In this document: piece after piece, positions 40,304 to 51,740 of the stretch
Layout of the letters: each line of letters starts with the position of its first letter
Position numbering within the stretch: position 1 is the stretch's first letter
Origin: Sarcocystis neurona
Taxonomy: Eukaryota; Apicomplexa; Conoidasida; Eucoccidiorida; Sarcocystidae
NCBI GenBank assembly: GCA_000727475.1
Contig: KL647326.1
Span: forward strand, 310,001-374,000
Length of the DNA stretch: 64,000 nucleotides
Reading direction: 5' to 3'
Position numbers and translations under genes: made by a program
Notes under the pieces: model-generated
Told to the model about the DNA's origin: nothing
Databases searched by the model: none
The model's input: the letters and a program-made list of their open reading frames with translations, nothing else

Positions 40304-43300
40304 GAACCCGCCGCTTTCGCTGCTGTTGCTGCTGCAGGTAGGGCAGCGAGGGTGGCTCTGTACCCAGCAAAGCCGGCGTCGCCGCTGGTGTTCCTGCATG
40401 TAAGCAGGAAGTCAAGAAGGGCCGTATTGCGCCTATGCTCTCTAGCAGCTACTCCTGCCGCTCCTGCTCTTCTTCTTCTCGTTGCTGCTGCTGCTGCAAG
40501 GGGTGCTCCTGCTCTCGCTTCTGTTCCTGGTGCTGCTTTCTCTGCTGGCGGCGCCGACGCTGCTTGGGTCGGTCCTTCTCGGCGGACAGCAGCAGCAGCA
40601 GCACCGCAGAAAACTGCCGCCGCCGCAGCAGGGAAACGACAGACGGGAACCGCACTACCCACCGGCAGAAGAAAAAGCAGCAGCAGCCGCAGACACACGA
40701 CAGCCAGCAGGAGGCACACGTCACCCAGCAGCAGAAACAGGAGTGGCATCTGCTGCTGCCTTAACAACAACAACAGTGGCAGGTGCAGCAACAACAGCAG
40801 TTCCAACTCGAATAAGGCAGCAGACGCAGAACAGCAGCACCGCCAGCGGCAGGGTCAGCAGAAGCAGCGCCAGCAGCAGCAGATGCACACTTGTGCAAAG
40901 GGCGGGGTTAGCAGCAGCAGCGCTGCACGAGCAGCGACAGCAATGGCAGAAATAGCAGCTGCAGGAGCAGCACCAGCAGCGACAGCAGCGGCAACAGCAG
41001 GAGCAAGCCCAGCACCAGCACCTAACACAGCACCAGCACCTCATGCAGCACCAGCAACACGTCCAGGAGCAGCGGCAGGAAGCTCCCCTGAAAACAGACC
41101 GTCAGCACAGGACCTGCAACCTCCCGCAGAAGCGAGATCGCCGGCAGAAGCAGGGACGCCAGAACAGTCACAAGATACAGCAGCAGCAGGACTGGCAGCA
41201 GCAGCAACGGCGGCGGCGGAAGCAACTACAACAGGAGAAGCATCAGCAGGGACTACAGGGGCAGCAGAAGCAGCAACGGCAAAAGCAGCCTTGAAGGCAG
41301 GGCAGCTGCTGATGGGGAGCGCTCGGCAGGTCCACGAGAGCGTCTTGGCAGCCAAGCGACAACTTGCTGCTCTCCTGTTGTCTAAAAAGATGTTGCCCGG
41401 GGGGACGCGCAGCAGCAGTAGCAACCCCGGCGAGAGCAGCAGCTGCGGCAGCATAAGCAGGTGTAGCAGGAGCAGCAGTAAGAGCGTCAGCAGCAGGGGT
41501 GCCCCTGCGAACAAGAGAGAGGCGAAAGTGGCAGCAGTAGCAGCAGCAGCAGCAACGCGAGGAGCCGCAGCAGCAGGAACAGCAGCAGTACCGCAAGGGA
41601 CAGAAGAAGCGGCGTCCACAGCAGCAGCAGGGGGAGACGAACTTCCGGCAGCAGCAGCAGGGGGAGACGAACTTCCGGAAGCACGGGGAGGGCCTTCCTC
41701 ACCGACAGCGGTGGTGCTGCGTACAAGAAAACGAAGGAGAAGCAGTAGCAGGTTCCTGTGCAGGATTAGCTGCAGCAGAAACAGCACTTGCAACAGCAGC
41801 AGCGCTTGCAGTAGCCACAGCAGTAGCAACGCTTGCAGCAGCAGCAGCAGTAGTAGCAAGAACAGCAGCAGTAGCAGGAGAAGCAGCCGTAGCAGCAGCA
41901 GCTGTAGCCGAATTAGCCGAGAGAAGTACACATGCGGGAGAGTTAACGCGTCAGAAGGAGAGGCGCCGAACATCAGGAACTTTGCTGCTGCCGCTGCTGT
42001 TGCACAAGCACAGCAGCAAAGTGCAGCCGCATTAGCGAGTGGTGCGCGACTTCCTACCAACAGCAGCAGTGAGAGTAGCAGCAGCAGCCGCACGAACGGC
42101 AGCAGGGAGAGTGACACCGGGAGCAGCAGCGCTGGCATTCGCACCAGCAAAAGTAGCGGCAAGAGCAGCAGTATTGCAGACAACAGCATTTGCCGAAGGG
42201 CCACCAGTGGCGCGCCTAGGCAGCACGAGCAGCAACAGCAGCGGAGACAGCAACAGGAGCGGCAGGAAGACGAGGAAGAGCAGCCCACGGGGAGTACGGG
42301 AAAAGAGAAGCAGGGGGAAAAGCAGGTGCAGGAGGACCGGCCACAGCAGCCACAAACGCAGCAGCATCAGCCGCAATCGCAGCAGCAGCAGCAGCCGATA
42401 CGATTTAGCATTTGCTCCACACCGGCGCCAGCCCACGTGCAGGCAGAGCAGCGGCTGCGGCGTACGCTGCTGCAGCAGCTGCAGGAGACTGCAGAAGAGG
42501 GAGAAATAGTCGAGCTACACTGGCTGCCGCATGCTCCGTACTTCCGCCCTCGTGGCACCAGCAGCAGCCGGAGCACCAGCAGCAGCAGCAGCAGTGGGCC
42601 ACTTGAAACGAGCAGCAGCAATGGAACGCTGCAAAGGAGCAGCAGCAACGGGGGAAGTGGCCAAGAAAAGAGCAGTGGCAGCAGCAGCGGAGCGCTGTCG
42701 ACGGGGAGACGGCTGAAAGCTGTTTATGCTCCCTCGCTGTCTTCCAAGTTCTCTGCTACTGCGACTTCTCTCCCCGCTGCTGCCCCTCTTCTCGCTTTTG
42801 CGCCTGCTCCTCTTCCTGGTGCTGCCGCAGCTGCTGCTGTCCCTACTGCTGCTGCTCTTTCTTGTGGGGCCCATGGTGCAGCAGGATTGCTGCTGGCCGA
42901 AGGGGGGCTGCTGCCGCTGCCTCCGCGCCTTGCCGGTTGCGCTGCAGCCATTCCTAGACGTGGCCACAGCAGCAGCAGAAGCAGCAGCAGAAGCAGCAGC
43001 AGAAGCAGCAGCAGAAGCAGCAGAGGCGGTTGCCACAGCAGCAGAAGCAGCAGACGCGGTTGCTACAGCAGCAGAAGCAGCAAGGGCGGCAGCGGACGCA
43101 GCAGCCGTTACACCAGCAGCCCGCGGAGCAGCGACATCGGCCTCACCAGACGCAGCTGCAGCAGCATCAGCAGACGGAGCTGCAGCACCGTCTCCAGGCA
43201 CAGCTGCAGCAGAATCAGCAGCGACAGCTGCGACAGCAGACGCCACGCGGCCTGCAGCGGGAGGAGAGGGAAGAGGAGGCGAAATGACTGCAGCACCAGC

Positions 43301-45856
43301 AGCAGCAGCCACGGTCGCAGCAAGCAGCGTCCCCGCAAGAGCAGCAGTGGCGGATACGACAGGAGCAGCAAGGGAAGCAGCAGCACCAGCAGATGCAGCG
43401 ACGAAGAGAGACGTCTGAGGTGCACAAGCAGGGGAAGCAACAGCCGCAGGAGCAGCAAGGAGACAGGTGGCACTTGCAGCACAGAGTGGAGCAAGATCAG
43501 CGCCAGTAGAAGAAAGAGAGATCGAAGCGTGAGCAGCATCAGCGGTGCGGAGAAAACGAGCAGCAGCAGCATTTTCAGCGGCGTCGCTCGCAGCGACAGC
43601 AGTAGCAGGGGGTCTTCGGTTGGCAGCGGCATTGACGTGCAACAGCAGCAGCGGGGGATGGGCTGCATCCGTAGCAGCAAGCAGCAGCAGTTTCCGCAGC
43701 AGGAGCAGCAGCACAGGCATGGCCAGCAGCGCGGTCAGCGGCAACTGCAGCAGCACCAAGCACGTCATTGGCACTCCTACCAGCAGGAGGAGGAGCAGCG
43801 GCAGTGCAACCTGGAGCCGCAGCGCTACTGGCAGACGAAGCAGCACCAGCGTGAACAGAACGTGTCTGAGCAGCAGGAAAAGGAGCACCGGAAGCAGCAG
43901 CAGGTGGGACTGATACAGCAGCCGTCGGAAAAGCAGGAGGAGAGAGAGGAGCAGCAGCAACAGCAGCGCCTGCCTTTTTCTCGCTGGGCGCAGGCCGGAG
44001 AGACAGCCACAGCATTGATGCATGCTTCGTCTCCTGTGCAGCGGCACGAGCAGCAGCACGAGCGACGGCAACAGCAGCAGAACCAACAACAACAACAGAA
44101 GCTGCAGCAGCTCGAGCAGAGGAAGGAGGAGACCGAGGAGGAGCAGCATTCCGTGCAGCAGCGGCAGAGCAGCAGTCAAGAGAGAGGCAGGAGGCTGCTG
44201 TGTGCAGGTGTTGCAGCAGTACACCGTCCCGTTTGTGGGGGAAACGTTGCTGCTGGTGTTCCATGCGCTGGCTCTGCTGCTGCTGCTGTAGCAGACATTG
44301 CAGGTGTTGCCGCTGCTGCGGCTGCCCCTGCTGCTCGGACTGCTGCAAGAGGACGGCCTCCAGCTGTTGCTACTGACGTCGGCACTGGCGGTGCTGCTGC
44401 AGCTGTAGTGGTGAGAGAGGCGCCTCGCGCTGTCGCCTCTGCGGCTACGACACGTGCAGCCCCGTCTTTTCAAGAAGGGGCTTCTTTGCCGCTGAACTGC
44501 AGCTTCCCTGCTTCCTATCGCTGTGCCACTGCTGCTGCTGGTGAACCAGCTCACTGTACCGCTGCTGTCGCTCCTGCTGTTGTTTCACGGCAGCCCACAG
44601 CGCGGCACAGATCTCAGCAGCAGCCACGTAACTTGGCTTCTGGTGGTATTGCTGCTACTTCCCCCATTCGCTTCCGGACTCGCGAGGAGGCACGGCAGCA
44701 ACAGCAGCAGCAGCACAGCAGCAGCAGCCCCTGCCACCTGCAGCAGCAGCACGGACGTCTTCATTTGCTGCACGCATCACAGCAGGAGGAGAAGGAGCAG
44801 CAGCAGCAGCGCAGCGGCTTCCTGTCTCGGCAGACCCAGCGGCCAGAGCAGCGTAGACACGGCAGCGCGTCGCCTTTCCACAAAGAAGATAAAGGCGGGG
44901 AACACGAGCATACGCCAGCGTGCCAGGTCATGCAGCGAGGGCGCACCAGCACCTCATACAGGCCGCAGCAGAAGCAGAGCCGGACACATCAGCGACGGGT
45001 ATTTCTGACGTACGACGTAGCAGAGGGTCCTTCCTGCTCACGTGCACTCGGGTGCTCTGCCTCTGTTGCTGCTTCCGCGACGTCGTACGCTGCTGCGGGT
45101 GCTCCCCCTCCTATGGGTGATTTTCCGTCTGCTGCTCCTGGTCGCGCCACTCCTGCTGCAGATACTGCTGTTGCTGCTGCTCTTCGTGGTGCCGCCGAAT
45201 CTGCAGCGGGTCCTCTTTGTGCTGCCGCCGCGCGTGCTGCATCTGCTGCAGCTGTCACTTTTGCTGCTGCTGCAGCGCATATGGCTGCCGCTGAAGAGAA
45301 AGAAAAATTAGGGAAGCCACACGTGAAGAATGCAGAGCTACGGAAAAAGGGAGCACGTGGCTGCGCACCAGTGCGACCAACAGCGGCAGCAGGGGAAACT
45401 ACAGCAGCAGGGAAAGCAGCAGCAGCGACAGCACGGGAAGGAGCAGTAGCAGGGGAAGCAGGAGCAGCAGGGGAAGCAGCAGCAGCAGCAATAGACAGCG
45501 CGATAGCGACAGGCCGCGGAGCAGCTAGCGCAGCAGTAGTAGACACACCATCGGGTAGATGTGTACCGACTGCAGCAGGGCGGCCATCAGCTGCAGCAGC
45601 AAATAGACAGGAGTTCGATTCGGCGTTCAACAAAGACGATGAAGCAGCCCCGGCAGCAGGTCGTCCAGTGCGGCAGCAGCAGCCGATGCAGCGGCTGCAC
45701 GCTGTTGCAGATGAAGGTGCAACAGCGGCTGCATTGCCCCCGCCAGACGTCGGATTCAAGCATTTCCGTCGGGTGTATATACACATTAGCTCCCCACGAG
45801 ACGACGCAGCAGCTGCCTCAAAAGAGCAGCAGCAGAGGCGTAGCGACCGCAGCTGA
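40304..45856 (+). CDS. Large Ala/Ser/Gln-rich open exon, unknown function
   Basis: A single + frame stays open for 5553 bases to TGA at 45854-45856. It has no ATG near its left end (40352 is GTG), so it is most likely an internal or last exon rather than a whole gene. Most of it is triplet-repeat encoded, but the same frame contains repeated islands of unique sequence. Near 41285 it reads ALKAGQLLMGSARQVHESVL, near 42411 FSICSTPAPAHVQAEQRLRR, and near 44640 LASGGIAATSPIRFRTREEA. Near 45000 it reads RRVFLTYDVAEG, near 45294 EKEKLGKPHVKNAELRKKGA, and near 45745 DVGFKHFRRVYIHISS. That one frame carries all of them argues for real coding. No domain is recognised, and smaller introns inside cannot be excluded. 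Confidence 0.5.
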   Translation, partial: EPAAFAAVAAAGRAARVALYPAKPASPLVFLHVSRKSRRAVLRLCSLAATPAAPALLLLVAAAAARGAPALASVPGAAFSAGGADAAWVGPSRRTAAAAAPQKTAAAAAGKRQTGTALPTGRRKSSSSRRHTTASRRHTSPSSRNRSGICCCLNNNNSGRCSNNSSSNSNKAADAEQQHRQRQGQQKQRQQQQMHTCAKGGVSSSSAARAATAMAEIAAAGAAPAATAAATAGASPAPAPNTAPAPHAAPATRPGAAAGSSPENRPSAQDLQPPAEARSPAEAGTPEQSQDTAAAGLAAAATAAAEATTTGEASAGTTGAAEAATAKAALKAGQLLMGSARQVHESVLAAKRQLAALLLSKKMLPGGTRSSSSNPGESSSCGSISRCSRSSSKSVSSRGAPANKREAKVAAVAAAAATRGAAAAGTAAVPQGTEEAASTAAAGGDELPAAAAGGDELPEARGGPSSPTAVVLRTRKRRRSSSRFLCRISCSRNSTCNSSSACSSHSSSNACSSSSSSSKNSSSSRRSSRSSSSCSRISREKYTCGRVNASEGEAPNIRNFAAAAAVAQAQQQSAAALASGARLPTNSSSESSSSSRTNGSRESDTGSSSAGIRTSKSSGKSSSIADNSICRRATSGAPRQHEQQQQRRQQQERQEDEEEQPTGSTGKEKQGEKQVQEDRPQQPQTQQHQPQSQQQQQPIRFSICSTPAPAHVQAEQRLRRTLLQQLQETAEEGEIVELHWLPHAPYFRPRGTSSSRSTSSSSSSGPLETSSSNGTLQRSSSNGGSGQEKSSGSSSGALSTGRRLKAVYAPSLSSKFSATATSLPAAAPLLAFAPAPLPGAAAAAAVPTAAALSCGAHGAAGLLLAEGGLLPLPPRLAGCAAAIPRRGHSSSRSSSRSSSRSSSRSSRGGCHSSRSSRRGCYSSRSSKGGSGRSSRYTSSPRSSDIGLTRRSCSSISRRSCSTVSRHSCSRISSDSCDSRRHAACSGRRGKRRRNDCSTSSSSHGRSKQRPRKSSSGGYDRSSKGSSSTSRCSDEERRLRCTSRGSNSRRSSKETGGTCSTEWSKISASRRKRDRSVSSISGAEKTSSSSIFSGVARSDSSSRGSSVGSGIDVQQQQRGMGCIRSSKQQQFPQQEQQHRHGQQRGQRQLQQHQARHWHSYQQEEEQRQCNLEPQRYWQTKQHQREQNVSEQQEKEHRKQQQVGLIQQPSEKQEEREEQQQQQRLPFSRWAQAGETATALMHASSPVQRHEQQHERRQQQQNQQQQQKLQQLEQRKEETEEEQHSVQQRQSSSQERGRRLLCAGVAAVHRPVCGGNVAAGVPCAGSAAAAVADIAGVAAAAAAPAARTAARGRPPAVATDVGTGGAAAAVVVREAPRAVASAATTRAAPSFQEGASLPLNCSFPASYRCATAAAGEPAHCTAAVAPAVVSRQPTARHRSQQQPRNLASGGIAATSPIRFRTREEARQQQQQQHSSSSPCHLQQQHGRLHLLHASQQEEKEQQQQRSGFLSRQTQRPEQRRHGSASPFHKEDKGGEHEHTPACQVMQRGRTSTSYRPQQKQSRTHQRRVFLTYDVAEGPSCSRALGCSASVAASATSYAAAGAPPPMGDFPSAAPGRATPAADTAVAAALRGAAESAAGPLCAAAARAASAAAVTFAAAAAHMAAAEEKEKLGKPHVKNAELRKKGARGCAPVRPTAAAGETTAAGKAAAATAREGAVAGEAGAAGEAAAAAIDSAIATGRGAASAAVVDTPSGRCVPTAAGRPSAAAANRQEFDSAFNKDDEAAPAAGRPVRQQQPMQRLHAVADEGATAAALPPPDVGFKHFRRVYIHISSPRDDAAAASKEQQQRRSDRS

Positions 45857-47000
45857 AGCAGGCGGAGCAGAGGTTCACGCAGCAGCAGCCCGCACAGCAG
45901 AGACAGCAGCAGACTCAGAGCAACAGCAGCCCGCGCAAAGACGCGGCAAAAGTGAACAGCAAGCCCAACAAAAGCAGCGGTGGACCCCAGCAGCAAGGCA
46001 GCCGGCAGCAGCTATGGTCGGTGTAGCAGCAACGGCAAGTGTAACAACAGCAGGAACAGCTGGCAAACCGAATGCAGTAGCACGGTCAACATCCGCTGAA
46101 GTAGTGATGCCTGCCGTAGAAGTAACAGCAGCAGCAGCATCTAGGGGGAGCGTAGCAGCAGTAGCAGCAAGTGAGATATCGACGGCGGCAGCCGCACCTA
46201 CAACAGCAGCAGCGACGATAACCGAAAGATCCGCAGCAGCAGCAGCGGCTACGAGAGTCGAAGCAGCAGCAGCTCCGAGAATCGCAACAGCAGCAGCAGC
46301 CCCCGCCATCCTAGACGCAACAGCAAGTCGAAGGCACTCACAGTTACTAACGCGGCACCTACAACAGCAAGCCAGCCGCAGCAGCAAGCCGGCCACAGCA
46401 GCAGCGTTGACGACTGCACGAGCAGCAGCCACGGACGCTACCGCAGGTGCAGCACCACCACGAAACCTGCAGCCCTGGGAGCGGGGCCAAGGTAGCTGTA
46501 ACAGCGGTGGCTGCAGCAGCAGCAGCTCCGACGGCGACGTGAGCAGCAGCACTAAAAGCAGCAACAGCAAAGCAGATCGTATGCGTGGCAAAGTCGAGAG
46601 GAGTAGACGTTGCCGCTGCTGCAGTTGCTCTTGCGTTTCCGGCTGCAGCAGCAGAAGCAGCAACGCAGGACTCCCCCCAGCAACGAAGGAGGGGAAATCT
46701 CCCCGCGGAAAGGCGTCACCACCAGCAGCAGAGAATCAAAAAGAAGCAGGAGCAGCTCAGCTTCGTCGAGCTTTTCCGTTGCACCTTGCTTCCGGTGCAA
46801 GTGGCCCGAAGCAGCACGAGCAGCAGCGTCGCACGTATCAAGAGCAGCAGCAGGTAGCGCAGCAGCAGCACACAGAGAAGCAGGGACACGTAGGACAGCA
46901 ACGGAAGCAGGAACAATACGCGCAGGTGACGTGTAATTTGTTTTTTTCAGTACCGAAGGCAGACACCCACATCCAGCAGACGGTGCAGAGCCGTGTCTAG
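45857..47000 (+). CDS. Possible continuation in another frame
   Basis: A second + frame open from 45561 runs on to 47000 with Ala/Thr/Ser-rich sequence and a few unique pieces (ENQKEAGAAQLRRAFPLHLA, and NLFFSVPKADTHIQQTVQSR at the end). It could join the large exon by a short intron near its end. A third frame at 46610-46936 also has unique sequence. Frame choice is unresolved. Confidence 0.25.
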
Positions 47001-47539
47001 CGAGCAGCAGCCACGCGGGGCACATGGCAGGGCCGGCAGCAGCAGCAGCAGACGAGGGGCCAGGAAGGAAGGAGGGCGAGAGCATCAGCAGCAGAAGGGG
47101 AAGAGGCGACCGCGTCAGCAGCAGAATAGCAGCAGACGCGTGAGCAGCACTAGGTACGACGCGAGGCTGAGAGCAGCAGATGAGAGAAGACGAGGCAAAG
47201 CCCGAGCAGCACGCGCGTTGCAGCATGAGCAGATACACAAGAGACAGCGCGGAGAGCGGCAATACGTGCAGCGGCGGAGGTCGCAGCGGGGAAGGAGATA
47301 GTAAACCTGCGCACATATGGCGCCATAGCAGCGTGCAACCTTCTACGTGGGGGAGGACCGGCGACAGCGTCAGCAGCAGCAGCGCGAGTGCAGCAGCCTC
47401 ACGAAAACCACTGACGAATGACGCGAAGAAAACGAAGTTTCGAAAAGTGCAAATCAATTGCCGGTTGTGCTGCTGCCGCCTCAGCTGTCATTGCGTCTTG
47501 TCCAACACAAGAAGGGGCGCCTATCAAATGTGCCACTGC

Positions 47540-47875
47540 CCCATCGTGCTACTGCATCTCCTCCTCCTCCGACTGCCGCTGGTGTTGCTGCTGGCCATGC
47601 TGCTGCTCCTGCTGTTTTGGCTGCTCCTCCTGCTGTTTTAGATGCTTCTTCTGCAGCTTTGGCTGCTGATCCTGCTGTTTTGGTTGCTGCTCCTACTGCT
47701 GTGCAGATGGTGTTGCTGTTGCCTGGGCTGCTGTGGTGCTGCCCTCTCTGACGCCCTCCGTTCTGTTGCTACTTCCTAAACGGCCGTTTCCGCTGATACT
47801 CAAGGAGGGGCGACTGCAGCTGCTGTCGCTGCTACTCCGTAGGCTGCTGCTGCTGCTTTCTTCTCGGCGACGCTG
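47540..47875. repeat. CTG-sense tract
   Basis: CTG/CTC triplets with repeated TTTTGGCTGCTCCTCCTGCT-like words, consistent with intron sequence of a + strand gene. Confidence 0.55.
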
Positions 47876-47899
47876 AGTGTGACGTCCCCGCCGCAGCGG

Positions 47900-48014
47900 C
47901 GTCCGCGTGCAGAGACGGCGTTACGGAGGAGGAAAACAGAAATTCGGAGGAGACGGAGAGAAGGGAGAAATCACTAACGTTTTGTAGCGTTTCAGGAGAG
48001 TTCTTTTCGTGTTA
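47900..48014 (+). CDS. Possible terminal exon
   Basis: After CGTCCCCGCCGCAG a + frame reads a charged stretch (CRDGVTEEENRNSEETERRE) and stops soon after at about 48014. The layout again is CTG tract, CAG, unique sequence. Very short and unconfirmed; could end the 36.5-48 kb gene. Confidence 0.2.
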
Positions 48015-49800
48015 AATGAAATGCTCCAAGTATTGTGGATGATGTAAGTACTATGCCGTAACACACGAGACATGTACACGTGTACCTGTATATCATATAC
48101 ACATCTTCTGATCTGAAGAAACCTTATCCACCGTTTTCTACATATTCTTACATATATATATATGTATCATACACGCAATATACATCACGCTGCATTACGT
48201 GTTGTAGTGTACACGTACTCATGAGTGTGCCCCTCTCGACACAGGTGTGTACCTTCATATATATATATCCACGTGTACGAATATTGAACGTGGTAGCGAA
48301 ATGTGAGAGGACTGTGCGACGTCTTTTTTGTGGTTGTAGTCAACAGAACTGTATCCTCTTCGTCTTCTTACGTAGACGTCTCACAACGATGGCACTCAGT
48401 ATTCGTTCAGACTTATGTATTGTTACGTATATATATATATATATGTGCGTGTACAGTATTCGTTCATGTGCATGTATTGATTGATATATATATATATATA
48501 TGTACACGTGTTTATGAACCTATGCGTATACGGTCACGAGTGGATGGATACGCGTATAGGTATATATATGAGATACACGTGCGGTTGAGTTCTGCACCCC
48601 ATAGCGCGTGATCGTATACAGTTCTTCAGTAAAGAGTACTAGTGTGGCTTCATGATTAGCATACAAATATTAAGAGACAGCGGTACTCTACACGTTTGGA
48701 GTATGCATACATGTTTGTGTGGAAGCAGACTGCTCAGTGCCAGTGCGTGCAAAAGAGGTATTGCAGATGCACAAAAAAGTGGAATAAGCAGAGATGTAGA
48801 GGGACCGCATCGCGCCTGCGGACAGAGAAGCATATGTCTGACGGCGTTGAACCTAGGCAAAGAGGAACGTATGCAGGATAGTAAACCTGCAGAATCTTGT
48901 ACGTGAAACAACTTTGCAAACACGTAGATCCATCTGTGGTAGAAAATGGAGGGCGCTGCCTTCAGTAAAAGTGCAGAAATGACTCGATAGAGGGAGAATC
49001 GATTGTGGAAGAAAAGGCGCAGAGGTGTGTGTTGTGGAGAGTGCCGTGTTGCACTGGTTTTAAATTTGAATCAGTATGTCTTGCTGCAGCAGAAGGCCAT
49101 CACCACACAGAAAACAAGAGTTCTCAGTGGTGTGTGCATCCCGTGGCGCACTTGCTTTTCAGGAAAAAGTCCGAACGGTGGTGCCCCGTTGATGTGGTCA
49201 ACATACAACATGTGCGTAAAATTCGTCTACATGTTTGTACAAGTGGCTCTCAAACCAAAGCTATGGAAAGAACGGATGCATCGAGTATAGGCGCGTAAGC
49301 GAATATACTGCCTTGCGTGTAGAAAGTAAGGAGACACTCCCTTCTTCCGAGTTCTAAATCCGTGCGTCCGGGTGCCTATACACCTGCGTTGATGCGACGA
49401 GTGCACACACACGATCTATAGGTAAATTTTACTCCTATACATATGTATATGTGTATATATATGTAGGCAATGCTCCGTGACGATATTTTTTCGAAGTTGC
49501 AGAAATATTTTACGTTGCTCCAACACGGGCTAGTTGCTTCTGCTCTTCAAGGGAAGAAATAGAGTACGAAACAGGGAAACTGAAGTGTTTGAGCTTCCGT
49601 TTGCCTTTTGCCAGCCCCTTTGAGCAGGTCTGACAAAGTAGGCGTTCTGGGAATCACAAGTCCACGTGCAAGGATAGCTCTTAGTTCTCTTTATCTCTGT
49701 CGCGTGCGTCTTCTAAACGAGATGCGTGCAACTGCAGTAAGCACAGTTGTGGTCCGTTTGCTATTCATTACGAGCATCCAGCGCGATTTACGACTCAAGA
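48015..49800. other. Intergenic, AT-rich and unique
   Basis: TATATA and TACACG microsatellites at 48060-48580, then unique sequence to 49800. Short open frames on both strands; nothing with a supported start and domain. Confidence 0.4.
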
Positions 49801-49807
49801 ACCTAAC

Positions 49808-50014
49808 CTATGAAGGAAGACGTGTAGTGATTACGCCTGCGAGCAACCGCGGCACTGGTACAGAATACAACGTGTCGTAACCGGCGTAGTATGACTGAAG
49901 TAACTCCTGTGCGTTAGCATTTGCTATAGTAGTAGTGGTGGCACTAATAGCAGTAGTTGAAGTAGTACTAGGCGTACGAGAGTAAATATTACGACAGGGA
50001 TCTGCAGCATGCAT
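49808..50014 (-). CDS. Coding-like minus-strand fragment
   Basis: Minus frame of 68 codons: a Thr/Ser-rich part then ANAQELLQSYYAGYDTLYSV and PRLLAGVITTRLP. Amino-acid use looks protein-like and repeat-free. A neighbouring minus frame (50123-50311) starts with a hydrophobic stretch. No splice chain established. Confidence 0.22.
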   Translation of the reverse strand: MHAADPCRNIYSRTPSTTSTTAISATTTTIANANAQELLQSYYAGYDTLYSVPVPRLLAGVITTRLPS

Positions 50015-50318
50015 CCAGTATTAGGGCGGCACCAATAAAAGCGGACAGGAGTACGCACGTTCACGTGGAAGCTCCCATATCAGTAATTACCGCTACGACG
50101 AAGTGGTACCATCGCTGCGGGATCAGCACTGCCACAAACGTGTAGTGGCTCCAAAGACAAACGGCCGTTGTGGTTCAAAACAATTGTTAGAGTTCTGCTG
50201 CATTAGAGCAGGAGGCGGAGAAAAATAAGGGCAGCCTCGTGGGAGTTTGCACACATCACCGAATAACAATCCTTGCTGTACACATGCCAGGAGAGGGAAA
50301 AAGGGTAACAATCAGCTA

Positions 50319-51740
50319 CTAACACACAACTATAGATATATGTATATATATCGAAGTCTGGAGTTTCGTCTTGTATATCCATGCACGGGTACGTAGAGGT
50401 CGTGAAGGGAAGTGTAAATCCGTGAACACCGATGATCCTTCAATGACTACAGCTTCCAAGTGTACATGTTTCAAGACCACAGAGAACCAACACACATTTC
50501 TGCCGCCTATACGTATCTGCAAGTCAAGCTCATGTACATGTGGACGCCAAATATCCACGTGGGTACAGGTAAATAGAAAAAAAAGTCTACGATGAAGCAA
50601 GGAACAGTTTCTGTTTGTAGACCCCCCGCTATGCGGCACACTCTTCCCTTCCACATCAAGAAACGTAGAAGAATAGACGACGCTTTATAGACATCTCCAG
50701 AAGAATCCCCCCAAACAGCACACTACGAACAAGAAGAACGGCAAGCGCAATCGCTAGCAAACACACTCCTGCAGGTAAAGCCGATCACAGTCCACACTGG
50801 GTAAAGAAGAGAGGGTAGAGCGTATGGGCTTGTACGTATCGATTTACATGCTAACACCTACGTTTACGTATGTGCGGAGGGAGAGCGATAAACCTTACAG
50901 CAGGTGTAGGTATCTCAGCCGCAGCGCGATAAACGCAGAGCAATCCAGTCTTGATGCACAAACACACACATCCATATGCGTACGAGTGACTAAATACGCA
51001 CAAAATGTAAATTTTTCTATATACGGAGGCACGTCTGGCTACAAGCAGACGAACTGTAGAGGGCCAGACTCGTGCAACTACACAATTATAGACACCCGCA
51101 TACCAGGAGTAGTTCATTACGTAAGGAAAAGACTTTCCGGCTGCATTCACTGTAGCAGACTCTCTCGCTGCTGTACCACCACCACAGATGCATCATTTCT
51201 CTTCCGAAATACGGCTGTGGAGAAGGGATGGAGAGCTGCCGGTGCAACGTGTGTAGCTGCTGCCGAATCTTCAATGAGCGCGCATGACCGCGAGGCTTTC
51301 AGTGGTTTAAAATCCTTATGTGTGTGTCTGCATCTCAATTACAACTGCCCTGCATTACGTACGTGCTCCACTCAGGCAGCCTATGTGTGATGTGTCTGAT
51401 ACTTACGCATACACGGCGTACGCGCAGGCGCTCTTTCCCACGTACGTACACGCACGTGTATACATATTTAGACGTCCACCGGATGCTGACGTGCATCTCT
51501 ACTGATATGTACCGGTACACCCGGTGCAACACATTGATCACTACCGCTGTTCTTCACTGCTGCAAGCCGAAGGCTTGCGGCATGTGCAGCAGGAACCGAC
51601 CGTGTTTAGTACTGCCGCGGTACGCGACCAGCAGCTTCACCATTAGGAGCAGCAGAGAGTCCTCTGCAGTGAGTGTACAGCAGCTTGAACAGACAATCTT
51701 TTCATAGGGAAGATCTGCTCAGCCAGGTCGACGGAAGCAC
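50319..51740. other. Repeat-poor stretch, frames on both strands
   Basis: At 50371-50578 a + frame (Cys/Thr-rich, ending ISTWVQ at a GTAAAT donor-like site) competes with a minus frame (VDIWRPHVHELDLQIRIGG). At 50824-51390 a 188-codon + frame is open with about a dozen cysteines. Neither matches a family I recognise, so no gene is called. Confidence 0.3.

Noticed and set aside
39670..40806. 378-residue minus-strand Leu-rich ORF
   Set aside because: Mostly Leu from repeat complement. One helical piece (REHRRNTALLDFLLTCRNTS) is tempting, but the + strand is open across it and has matching exons on both sides.
46552..47457. 301-residue minus-strand ORF with hydrophobic start
   Set aside because: Leu-rich complement of CAG sequence with no acceptor or donor pattern; competing + frames carry charged unique sequence.
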